64,000 nt of DNA. It comes from Mariprofundus sp. Lineage in GTDB: Bacteria > Pseudomonadota > Zetaproteobacteria > Mariprofundales > Mariprofundaceae. A program made the position numbers and the translations under genes. Shown here in pieces: positions 35,798 to 44,053 of this stretch. Below the pieces are notes generated by a model. The model did no database searches. It was not told the DNA's origin and saw only the letters and a list, made by a program, of their open reading frames with translations. Positions within the stretch are counted from its first letter, which is position 1. The number at the start of each line of letters is the position of its first letter. Location of the stretch: assembly GCA_021772835.1 (NCBI GenBank), contig JAJFLE010000036.1:1-64000 (forward strand), written 5' to 3'.

Positions 35798-36274
35798 ATG
35801 ACCAGAACCACGCAACAAATCATCCTGTTTACGCTATTGTTGGCAGCAGACCAGATCAGCAAGTGGTGGATCCAGCAACCCGACTTCCATTCTTTTGTCG
35901 TTATTGATGGATATTTCAACATCGTGCGCGCTTATAACTATGGTGTGGCATTCGCAATGTTTGCCGACCTGCCCAATGCATGGCGTCTGTATCTGCTGTT
36001 AGGCGTTACCATCGGCATTACTGTAGCTGTTATTTTCTGGTGGTTACAGGAGAGAAAGCGCTCAGGCCTGACCTCGTGGTTGCTGGTGCTGATTCTGGCC
36101 GGTGCCGCAGGCAATATCTGGGATCGTGCACAACTTGGTTATGTGGTCGATTTTATCGACTGGTATGTACGCATAGGTTCAACCGCATACCACTGGCCAG
36201 CCTTCAATGTGGCCGATGCCTGCATCTCTACTGCTGTCGTACTGCTCCTTTTTACCAGTTTCAGGAAAAACTAA
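35798..36274 (+). CDS. lspA: Lipoprotein signal peptidase (signal peptidase II)
   Basis: Inner-membrane aspartyl protease that removes signal peptides from prolipoproteins. Both catalytic aspartates are in place: AGNIWDRAQLGYVVDF and FNVADACIS. Four membrane segments can be seen. The track start (35744) is replaced by the ATG at 35798 (MTRTTQQIILFTLLLAADQ), which has AGGAAGG just upstream, giving 158 residues. An EamA transporter follows 8 bp downstream. The lipoproteins in this window (e.g. the DUF4156 protein) would be its substrates. Confidence 0.95.
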   Translation: MTRTTQQIILFTLLLAADQISKWWIQQPDFHSFVVIDGYFNIVRAYNYGVAFAMFADLPNAWRLYLLLGVTIGITVAVIFWWLQERKRSGLTSWLLVLILAGAAGNIWDRAQLGYVVDFIDWYVRIGSTAYHWPAFNVADACISTAVVLLLFTSFRKN

Positions 36275-36282
36275 CATCCAAT

Positions 36283-37167
36283 ATGGGTGAAAAATCTTGG
36301 GTGCTGTTCGCGCTGGTCTCTGCCGCCAGCTTCGCCGCCATGGCTGCCTGTATCAGGATTTTATCGGAATATCTGCCACAATCTGAGGTGGTTTTTTTCA
36401 GGAATTTCCTTGCTCTGCTTCTGCTGCTGCCGCTGATGTACCGACAAAACGTCTCGTTAAAAACAGAAGTATTCGGTCTGCACCTGTTTCGTGCCATGAT
36501 CGGCCTGTCGGCCATGTATCTCTACTTTTACGCCTTGTTCAATCTACCGCTGGCTGATGCACTACTGCTCAACTACACCTCACCTCTGTTTATCGCCCTG
36601 TTTGCCACAGTCTGGCTGGGAGAATCATGGACAAAACAGCGGCGCTGGGCAGGTCTCCTCGGCCTGGCCGGTGTGGCACTGCTATTTCACCCCTCTTCCA
36701 ACATGGCTTCAATCGCGGGGCTCACAGGCCTTATTTCCGGAGCCTTGGCAGGACTTGCACTAACCACAGTAAAAAAACTATCCGACACAGAACCGGGTAT
36801 TCGCATCGTTATCTGGTTTGCCATACTGGCAAGCCTGATCTCCTTTGTTCCTATGTTGTTCGAATTCCGTTTGCCCGATGCGAGTCAATGGAGCTGGCTG
36901 ATCGTCATGGGCATCTTCGGCAATATCGGTCACCTGTCTTTAACCCGAGCCTATAAACTGGCCCCCGCCTCACAAGTCTCACCACTGGGATACTCCGGCC
37001 TGGTCTTTGCCGGCCTGCTAGGCTATCTGTTATGGAATGAACTACCCGACCTGCTCGGACTGATTGGTACTTCGGCCATCGTTATCGCAGGCATTCTGGT
37101 CGCCCGCGAGCGTAGCGAACCCATGCCGGAGCCGCCCGGATCCGTCCCGGCCATTGATAAAAAGTAG
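36283..37167 (+). CDS. EamA/DMT-family transporter
   Basis: A 294-residue inner-membrane transporter of the drug/metabolite superfamily with about ten hydrophobic segments arranged as two EamA repeats (SFAAMAACIRILSEYLPQSEVVFFRN...; PGIRIVIWFAILASLISFVP...). Conserved landmarks are the Arg after the first segment (FFRNFLALL) and GE after the fourth (WLGESWTKQRR). The substrate is unknown. The track begins this frame at 35980 inside lspA; the first Met consistent with an EamA N-terminus is the ATG at 36283. It is cotranscribed with lspA. Confidence 0.85.
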   Translation: MGEKSWVLFALVSAASFAAMAACIRILSEYLPQSEVVFFRNFLALLLLLPLMYRQNVSLKTEVFGLHLFRAMIGLSAMYLYFYALFNLPLADALLLNYTSPLFIALFATVWLGESWTKQRRWAGLLGLAGVALLFHPSSNMASIAGLTGLISGALAGLALTTVKKLSDTEPGIRIVIWFAILASLISFVPMLFEFRLPDASQWSWLIVMGIFGNIGHLSLTRAYKLAPASQVSPLGYSGLVFAGLLGYLLWNELPDLLGLIGTSAIVIAGILVARERSEPMPEPPGSVPAIDKK

Positions 37168-37220
37168 CATCGTTAACAGCTCCACGGCTACAAAACCGTT
37201 ATTTTCTCACAACCAGAAGC

Positions 37221-39713
37221 TTACTCTTCCGGGTCGTCTGATTCCGGTCCTGCTACCGGCTTGGGTTTTTCTTCCGGCTTGCGCGTCGACTTCGCTTTTT
37301 TGGGTGCCTGCATGCGGATGCCGAACATCAACTTGGCCACATCCTTGAAATGTTTGGCGTAGTGTATGGTTAAACCTTCGCACACACTGTCAGGCAACTC
37401 ATCTACATCCACTTCATTCGCTGCAGGCAGGATCACTTCGGAAACACCAAGGCGTTTGGCTGCAAGCAGCTTTTCACGCTCACCGCCGATGGCCAGCACA
37501 TCACCGACCAGAGTCATTTCACCGGTCATCGCGATCCGGGCAGGTGCTTTGCCTAATGCCAGAGAGAGCAGAGCTGTGGCAATGGCAATACCCGCTGACG
37601 GGCCATCTTTTGGCACTGCCCCTTCCGGCAGGTGCAGATGAATAAATGCCTTATCGAAGAAATCGGCAGGTGCCCCAAAACGAGCCAGATTGGCCGTGAT
37701 GTAGGAATAAGCAATTTCGGTTGACTCCTGCATCACTTTGCCCAGCTGTCCTGTCACCTTCAAACCACGTCTATCATGGTGCGCTACAGTGACTTCCAGT
37801 GTCAGTGTCACACCACCCATGGCTGTCCAGGCCAGACCTGTGGACAAACCCACATCCTGCTTGATCGCCGATTCACGGAAACGTGGTTTGCCTATGTATT
37901 CAGCCAGATCGGAAACACCAATACGCACAGGTACGGTTTCACTGCCTTCGGCAATCTTGCGAGCCACTTTGCGCAGGATTTTTTTCATCAGCCCTTCCAG
38001 TCTGCGCACTCCCGGCTCACGAGCGTAATCTTCCACCAGATGCTTGATCACGGATGACGTGATGCTGACTTCCGAGCGCGTTATCGCATGCTCTTCAAGT
38101 TGGATTGGCCAGAGATGTTTGCGGCCAATTTCAATTTTTTCGCTCGTCATGTAACCGGGCAGGCGAATGATCTCGGCACGATCAAGCAAAGGTCGCGGCA
38201 CTGTATCAAGCTGGTTGGCCGTAAGCAGGAACAGAACCTGTGAAAGATCAAAACGCACATCCAGATAATGATCCATGAAATCGGAGTTCTGTTCCGGATC
38301 GAGCACTTCAAGCAGTGCAGAAGCCGGGTCGCCGCGGAAGTCGGAACCTATTTTATCCACCTCATCAATCATGATGACCGGATTGGCTACTTCCAAACGT
38401 TTAAGCGCCTGTACGATTTTACCCGGCATAGCACCGATATAGGTACGGCGATGACCTTTAATCTCAGCTTCGTCACGCATGCCACCTACCGAGAAGCGAT
38501 AAAATGGCCGCCCCACGGCATCGGCAATGGCTTTGCCCAGGGATGTTTTGCCCACTCCCGGCGGGCCTACAAACAGGATGATGGAGCCGCCAACGGCCTT
38601 CTTGCGCGCGCCTACTGCGATAAACTCGAGGATGCGATCCTTAACATCCTCAAGCCCCGAATGATGTTTATTCAAGGCTTTCGATGCTGTTTTCAGGTTA
38701 TAACGCTCGCGGCAGGTTTTTCCCCAGGGCAAACAGGTCAGCCAGTCCAGATAGCTGCGCGTGACACTGTATTCGGGAGATGCCGTTTCCAGCATGGCTA
38801 GCTTATCAAGCTCCTCTTCAAAAGCCTTGCCAGCTTCCTTGCTGAATTTCAGCTTTTCTGCCTTTTTCTGAAACTCCTCAATCTCTTTTTCACGCGGATC
38901 TTCATTCATACCCAGCTCGCGCTGAATCTCCTGCAACTGCTCATGCAGGAAGAAACGACGCTGCTGATCCGACACCTTCTCTTCAATATTGTCGCGAATC
39001 TTGCGCTGTACTTTGCTCACATTGAGTTCACGATTGAGCAGCGTAACAACCTTCTTCAATCGTTCATAAATCGGAAAAGTCTCAAGAATATCCTGCAAGT
39101 CTTCACGATTGGCAGTGGTCAGACTGGCGGCAAAATCTGCCAATCGATACGGCTCATTCACATCAAAGCGGGAAGCAAACAAACGCAACTCCTCTTCATA
39201 CAGCGGGTTGTGTTTGAGCAGCTCCTTGATCGTATTGATCACCGCGACGGTATAAGCGCGCAGATCAATATTATCCTCATATGCCGTTTCTTCACGGTAA
39301 TGTGCTTTAACCCGAATCGGATTCTCACTGGTGAGGAAACCTTCAATACGGAAGCGCTGCAGACACTCCACAACCAGATGCAAACCGTGCCCTTCGATTT
39401 CCACCGCTTTGGCAATCCGGGCAACGACGCCCACTTCATATAAATTTTCCGGTGCATAAGCTTCATTCTCATCACGCACCAGCACCAGCCCGATATGCTG
39501 CTCGTGACCTGCGGCCAGATCACGTACGACCTTGCCCATCTCGTCGCCTTCATAAACCAGCGGCACAACAAGCCCCGGAAATAATGGTCGGTTGGACAGA
39601 GGTAAAACAGTCAACTGCTGTGGTAACTTCTCATCCGAGCGCACCAGTTGCGCTGATTTACTGTGGTCAGTCTCATCGACAATTTCGGGGTCGTGTACAG
39701 GTTCTGAATTCAT
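37221..39713 (-). CDS. lon: ATP-dependent protease Lon
   Basis: Cytosolic AAA+ serine protease for misfolded and short-lived regulatory proteins. The N-terminal substrate-binding domain (LTVLPLSNRPLFPGLVVPLV) is followed by the AAA domain (GPPGVGKTSLGKAIA, DEVDKIG, SALLEVLDPEQN) and the protease domain with the catalytic serine in PKDGPSAGIAI and the lysine in ...LAAKRLG. The 830 residues end in a Lys/Pro/Glu-rich tail. The frame is a single unit facing htpX, another stress protease, so two proteases lie next to each other. Confidence 0.97.
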   Translation of the reverse strand: MNSEPVHDPEIVDETDHSKSAQLVRSDEKLPQQLTVLPLSNRPLFPGLVVPLVYEGDEMGKVVRDLAAGHEQHIGLVLVRDENEAYAPENLYEVGVVARIAKAVEIEGHGLHLVVECLQRFRIEGFLTSENPIRVKAHYREETAYEDNIDLRAYTVAVINTIKELLKHNPLYEEELRLFASRFDVNEPYRLADFAASLTTANREDLQDILETFPIYERLKKVVTLLNRELNVSKVQRKIRDNIEEKVSDQQRRFFLHEQLQEIQRELGMNEDPREKEIEEFQKKAEKLKFSKEAGKAFEEELDKLAMLETASPEYSVTRSYLDWLTCLPWGKTCRERYNLKTASKALNKHHSGLEDVKDRILEFIAVGARKKAVGGSIILFVGPPGVGKTSLGKAIADAVGRPFYRFSVGGMRDEAEIKGHRRTYIGAMPGKIVQALKRLEVANPVIMIDEVDKIGSDFRGDPASALLEVLDPEQNSDFMDHYLDVRFDLSQVLFLLTANQLDTVPRPLLDRAEIIRLPGYMTSEKIEIGRKHLWPIQLEEHAITRSEVSITSSVIKHLVEDYAREPGVRRLEGLMKKILRKVARKIAEGSETVPVRIGVSDLAEYIGKPRFRESAIKQDVGLSTGLAWTAMGGVTLTLEVTVAHHDRRGLKVTGQLGKVMQESTEIAYSYITANLARFGAPADFFDKAFIHLHLPEGAVPKDGPSAGIAIATALLSLALGKAPARIAMTGEMTLVGDVLAIGGEREKLLAAKRLGVSEVILPAANEVDVDELPDSVCEGLTIHYAKHFKDVAKLMFGIRMQAPKKAKSTRKPEEKPKPVAGPESDDPEE

Positions 39714-39808
39714 AACTTCTTTTTAAGGTAAAGTTCATACGATTTCAAGACTTGAATTTGCACACTGGCAGCCCCACACTACTAATCCATCACTAAAGGA
39801 GTTTTATA

Positions 39809-40723
39809 ATGCAATGGTTTAAAGGTATTTTTCTGTTAATTGTCACGAATCTTCTGATCTTTTTCACACTGGTGATTAGCGGCACTATACTCATCAACTT
39901 CGTATTACCGAGTTTCGGCATCGACTTGCGCGACTCGCTTGCCACCCAGGATTTTGCCTGGGCTATGATTTTCGGTTTCGGCGGCGCCTTTATTTCTTTG
40001 TTCATGTCCAAATTTCTGGCCAAGCGCGGCATGCGCATGCAGCAGATCACTGATCCATCTACGCCAAAAGAAAAAGTTGTTTATAACACTGTCGCTGAAC
40101 TGGCAACGTCTGAAGGCATAAAAATGCCGGAAGTCTGGGTTTACTGGGATGATGTACCCAATGCCTTTGCCACAGGTCCTACGCGTAACAATGCCATGAT
40201 CGCCGTCTCCTCAGGGCTTGCCATGAACCTGAGCGATGATGAACTTAGAGCTGTGGTTGCCCATGAAATCGGTCACGTCACCAATGGCGACATGATGGCT
40301 ACCACCCTCCTGCAGGGGTTGATGAACACCTTTGTCTACTTCCTCGCCCGCATGATTTCACGACCGCTAATGGAGCGTAATTACTGGATGGGTTTTGCTG
40401 TATATATGGCGCTGCAATTCATGCTCTCAATACTGGCCATGATTCCGATCTGCTGGTTCTCCCGTCGTCGCGAATTCCGCGCCGATGCCTTTGCAGCGTA
40501 TGCAGTCGGTGCAGACGCCATGGCATCAGCACTGCAGAAAATCGAAGCGCTGTCACAGCAAACGCTGGCATCCGAGCACAAGGAAGAAGGCATGAGCGAA
40601 GATGCACTGGCCACCATGAAAATTCACGGCCAGTCCAAAGGCATTACGCATCTGTTTGCCACGCATCCACCAACACAAGCACGCATCGCAGCACTGCGAG
40701 CTTTGCCACGCAAGTCATCATAA
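39809..40723 (+). CDS. htpX: Membrane zinc metalloprotease HtpX
   Basis: Inner-membrane M48 metalloprotease that takes part in membrane-protein quality control. The zinc-binding HEXXH is in VVAHEIGHVTNGDM, with the third ligand expected in the REFRADAFAAYAVG segment. Four hydrophobic segments are visible: two at the N-terminus and two in the middle. The length of 304 is usual. Ribosome site: AGGAG just before the ATG. It is divergent from lon with a 95-bp spacer that would hold both promoters; coordinated stress control is plausible. Confidence 0.95.
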   Translation: MQWFKGIFLLIVTNLLIFFTLVISGTILINFVLPSFGIDLRDSLATQDFAWAMIFGFGGAFISLFMSKFLAKRGMRMQQITDPSTPKEKVVYNTVAELATSEGIKMPEVWVYWDDVPNAFATGPTRNNAMIAVSSGLAMNLSDDELRAVVAHEIGHVTNGDMMATTLLQGLMNTFVYFLARMISRPLMERNYWMGFAVYMALQFMLSILAMIPICWFSRRREFRADAFAAYAVGADAMASALQKIEALSQQTLASEHKEEGMSEDALATMKIHGQSKGITHLFATHPPTQARIAALRALPRKSS

Positions 40724-40740
40724 ACTAAGATAGCTGCACG

Positions 40741-41466
40741 ATGAAACATCAGACTGCAGCCATATTGGTGATCGGCAATGAAGTGCTTTCGGGGCGTACC
40801 CGTGAGGCCAATGCATATTATGCGGCTGGCAAGCTGTTTGCATCCGGCTGCAAACTTGGCGAAATTGCCGTTGTACCCGATACAGCTCAAGCCATTGTTT
40901 CGAGCCTTAATCGTTTAAGAGCACAGTTTGATGCGGTGATCACTTCAGGCGGCATAGGCCCTACTCACGACGACATCACCATGGATTCGGTTGCCGAGGC
41001 GTTTGGCGTAGGTGTAAACGAACACCGCTTTATCGTGCAGGCCATGACCGACTATTACGGTGAAGAGGCCATGAATGATGGGCGCAGGCGTATGACACGT
41101 GTACCTGATGGCGCATCACTGATCCGCTGCGAAAAAACCATCGCACCGGGAGCTCGTATCAGCAACGTTTATATCCTTGCCGGCGTTCCCTATATCTTTG
41201 AATCGCAACTGGATTCTATTCTCGGAGATTTTGGTGACAGTCCTTACCAGCGTATCGAAGTGGAAGTAGCGCTGGCAGAAAGTCATTTTTCCAAACAGCT
41301 GGCAGCCATTCAGGAGCAGTTCATGGATATTGAAATCGGCTCTTATCCCGGCCGATGTGGCCCCAAAGCCTGCGGAAAAATCTGTCTGAGCAGTCAGGAT
41401 ACAAAACGTCTAAAGCGTGCTACCGATGCGGTGAACAAGATGCTTGCGACTGTAATAACGACTTAA
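40741..41466 (+). CDS. CinA-like molybdopterin-binding-domain protein
   Basis: A 241-residue protein holding only the N-terminal MoCF-type domain of CinA: AAILVIGNEVLSGRTREANAYYAA, ITSGGIGPTHDDITMDSVAEAFG, and RMTRVPDGASLI. In the longer CinA proteins this domain acts as an ADP-ribose or CoA pyrophosphatase; the C-terminal nicotinamide-deamidase domain is missing here. It lies 17 bp behind htpX on the same strand. The last 60 residues show no motif. Confidence 0.85.
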   Translation: MKHQTAAILVIGNEVLSGRTREANAYYAAGKLFASGCKLGEIAVVPDTAQAIVSSLNRLRAQFDAVITSGGIGPTHDDITMDSVAEAFGVGVNEHRFIVQAMTDYYGEEAMNDGRRRMTRVPDGASLIRCEKTIAPGARISNVYILAGVPYIFESQLDSILGDFGDSPYQRIEVEVALAESHFSKQLAAIQEQFMDIEIGSYPGRCGPKACGKICLSSQDTKRLKRATDAVNKMLATVITT

Positions 41467-41565
41467 ACGCAGGAGTAGTCAGGACATGGTAATCATCAAT
41501 GGTTGAACCATGATCAAAACCCAGGCGAACTCTGAAAAACTACGTCGTGTTCCAGCAATGCAGTA

Positions 41566-42642
41566 TCAACTCTGGACTTGAATCGGAATCCTTCGTGCGC
41601 CAAAAGCACCATGAAACTCGTCATAACAGCCGGGAATGTTAGTCCCACAAATATTACATTTACCTTCTGCACTGATGTGATGCTCCAGAATCTCATACCA
41701 GTCGCGCATTATTACTTGTTCTCCGCATCCCGGGCAAAACGTAGTGCCCCCGACCTGATCATGCACATTACCGGTATAAACGTAATGCAGTCCGGCTTTC
41801 AGGCCAATATCACGCGCGCGACTTAATGCTATTGAGGCTGTCGCTGGTGTATCCATCATTTTCCAGTCCGGATGAAATGCGGTGAAATGCAAAGGCACAT
41901 CAGGCCCGAGTTGTTCAGCAATCCAGTCGCACATGGCCGTGATTTCCTCATCACTGTCATTTTCCCCCGGAATCAGCAGCGTGGTGATTTCAAACCAGAC
42001 ATCGCTTTCATGCTTAAGATAAACCAGCGTATCTAGCACAGGCTGCAGATGCCCTGCACACAGCTTATGATAAAATGCATCACTGAATGCCTTCAGATCA
42101 ATATTGGCAGCATCCATGTGAGTAAAAAATTCTACCCCTGCTTCGGGGTGAATATAGCCGGAGGTGACTGCCACGGTTTTAATACCCAGTTCATGGCAGG
42201 CGATGGCGGTATCAACCGCATATTCGAGGAAAACAATCGGATCGTTATAAGTGAACGATACACTTTTGCATCCGTGTTCAACAGCCGCTTTTGCTATCGC
42301 AGCCGGTTCAGCCTGATCACACAGACGGTCAAATTCTCGTGATTTGGAGATATCCCAGTTCTGGCAGAATTTACAGGCGAGGTTGCAACCGGCTGTGCCA
42401 AAAGAGAGTACACTGGAACCGGGATAAAAATGGTTGAGTGGTTTTTTTTCGATCGGATCAATACAGAAACCTGAAGAGCGCCCATAGGTGGTCAGAACAA
42501 TCTGCTCACCTTCGCACTTGCGCACAAAACACAATCCCCGCTGCCCGTCATGCAATTTGCAATCGCGTGGGCATATATCGCATTGAATCTGGCCATTATC
42601 AAGCATGTGCCAGTATCGAGCGGGGAAATGTTCATTACCCAT
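41566..42642 (-). CDS. AmmeMemoRadiSam system radical SAM enzyme
   Basis: A 358-residue radical SAM protein of the PflA-like kind found with AMMECR1 and MEMO genes. The cluster motif is GTAGCNLACKFCQNW (CX3CX2C). An N-terminal cysteine group (CDICPRDCKLHDGQRGLC) and a C-terminal rubredoxin-like ribbon (FCPGCG...CNICG) add metal sites. SAM-binding parts include FTYNDPIVFLEYA and VTSGYIHPEA. The substrate is unknown for the whole family. It is 2 bp behind the AMMECR1 gene, completing the three-gene set. Confidence 0.9.
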   Translation of the reverse strand: MGNEHFPARYWHMLDNGQIQCDICPRDCKLHDGQRGLCFVRKCEGEQIVLTTYGRSSGFCIDPIEKKPLNHFYPGSSVLSFGTAGCNLACKFCQNWDISKSREFDRLCDQAEPAAIAKAAVEHGCKSVSFTYNDPIVFLEYAVDTAIACHELGIKTVAVTSGYIHPEAGVEFFTHMDAANIDLKAFSDAFYHKLCAGHLQPVLDTLVYLKHESDVWFEITTLLIPGENDSDEEITAMCDWIAEQLGPDVPLHFTAFHPDWKMMDTPATASIALSRARDIGLKAGLHYVYTGNVHDQVGGTTFCPGCGEQVIMRDWYEILEHHISAEGKCNICGTNIPGCYDEFHGAFGARRIPIQVQS

Positions 42643-42644
42643 GG

Positions 42645-43235
42645 CTACTCTTTTGAACGCTCCTGTTCGCGAAATTTATTCACCTGATATTTATATAATA
42701 GCACTTCCGGATGCCAGAAGTCAGCAGAAAGTCCGGCCTTAATTTTCAACTGAGCAAGAAATGCTTTGGGGTCGGGTAACTGCGCCCAGACCTGTGGCAG
42801 AAATGTCGCTTTATACAGGCCAAATTTAAACACCACTCCATCTATACCGGGGCGAAGCTTGGACAGGGCGATATTCTCATTGCGTGCGTGCATGGCTTCC
42901 AACGAGGACAATACAGAAACCTCGACCTGCACGTAGGCAAATTCCTCAGCCGTCAGCGGCGCAAAACGATGATCATGAAAAGCTGCAGCCAAAGCATTGG
43001 CACGCACATCTTCGATCAGTGGCCGGTAGGTTTCCAGTGAGCCAATGCAACCACGCAAAGCTCCATGCAGATAGAGTGTAACAAAACATGCCCCGGGCTC
43101 CTGCATCCATGTTATGGCATCACTATTCATTTGCTCCGCAGTCAAATCAAGTTGCTTGGCAATCGCAGCACGTGCGGTTCCCGTTAATAACCTGGCTTTA
43201 TTGACTGAGTCACCCACGACCACTCCTGTGCTCAT
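42645..43235 (-). CDS. AmmeMemoRadiSam system protein A (AMMECR1 domain)
   Basis: A 196-residue AMMECR1-domain protein, conserved from bacteria to humans, of unknown biochemical role. The signature GACFVTLYLHGALRGCIGSLE is followed by DVRANALAAAFHDHRFAPLTAEE and the C-terminal WAQLPDPKAFLAQLKIKAGL. Its start overlaps the MEMO gene by 26 bp, and the radical SAM gene begins 2 bp after it, so the three are strongly coupled. Confidence 0.92.
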   Translation of the reverse strand: MSTGVVVGDSVNKARLLTGTARAAIAKQLDLTAEQMNSDAITWMQEPGACFVTLYLHGALRGCIGSLETYRPLIEDVRANALAAAFHDHRFAPLTAEEFAYVQVEVSVLSSLEAMHARNENIALSKLRPGIDGVVFKFGLYKATFLPQVWAQLPDPKAFLAQLKIKAGLSADFWHPEVLLYKYQVNKFREQERSKE

Positions 43236-44016
43236 AATATCCTAGTGATGCATAACCTACCACGCGACTTTTTTCGCCAACTGTATCTCCTGAATTCCGA
43301 TAATCCAGCAACAACGGCGTCAAATTCTTCTCGCATGCAATCAGCTGCAATGCATTGATAGCAGTTGCACCACAAGCCTGATCATGGCGTAAACCAGACT
43401 GTTTTGCCAATATGGCATCAACACTTTTTTCATCAATGACTCTGGCTTCTTCATAGACATGGAAATGAGAGAGATCCGAGCTGATCACAACAAGTGTTTC
43501 ATCACCACCCCAGAGAGCCCGCATCACTTCCGCTACGGATTCCGGTTCTGCCATGCCGACACAAAGAGGTATCAGCTCGAAATCATTGAATACTGTTTGC
43601 AAAAAAGGCAACTGCACTTCCAGCGAGTGCTCCTCGGCATGTGCCTGAGCATTCAGACTGACCTGAGGAAATTCAAGCGCATCATACATAACTGTTTGTT
43701 CCAGCTTAACCTGACCCAGCGGTGTTTCAAAGGCATCACAGTCCGGCAGGGCAATGCCGTAAAAGGGTACACGATGGGCCGGGCCAAACAGAACCACACG
43801 TTTAATCACTGCAGATTGTATGCACGCATAAGCAAATGCTGCAGTCAGGCCGGAATAGGTATAGCCAGCATGCGGTACAATCAATGCCTTGGGCCGCCCA
43901 TATTCAGCACCGTCGGAGTGAGCGGCAACACGCAGGGCATGGTTGATAAACTGTGACAGTTCCGACGCATCATCAGGGTAAAACATGCCAGCTACAGCAG
44001 CAGGACGAATTTTCAT
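43210..44016 (-). CDS. AmmeMemoRadiSam system protein B (MEMO1 family)
   Basis: MEMO-like protein related in fold to class III extradiol dioxygenases. The N-terminus KIRPAAVAGMFYPDDASELSQFI, the metal-ligand segments VPHAGYTYSGLTAAFAY and AQAHAEEHSLEVQLPFLQ, and SSDLSHF are present; enzymatic activity is not established. The track start at 44088 lies in the preceding TonB receptor gene. I chose the ATG at 44016 because AGGAGGTG lies 4-5 bp upstream; the ATG at 44019 would be too close. This gives 268 residues. Confidence 0.9.
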   Translation of the reverse strand: MKIRPAAVAGMFYPDDASELSQFINHALRVAAHSDGAEYGRPKALIVPHAGYTYSGLTAAFAYACIQSAVIKRVVLFGPAHRVPFYGIALPDCDAFETPLGQVKLEQTVMYDALEFPQVSLNAQAHAEEHSLEVQLPFLQTVFNDFELIPLCVGMAEPESVAEVMRALWGGDETLVVISSDLSHFHVYEEARVIDEKSVDAILAKQSGLRHDQACGATAINALQLIACEKNLTPLLLDYRNSGDTVGEKSRVVGYASLGYYEHRSGRG

Positions 44017-44053
44017 CATCACCTCCTGAAAGCTACCTCGTTTCAATTTTAGC

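Noticed and set aside
35980-36282. N-terminal extension of the EamA transporter ORF
   Set aside because: This part lies inside lspA in another frame; the transporter-like sequence begins only at the ATG at 36283.
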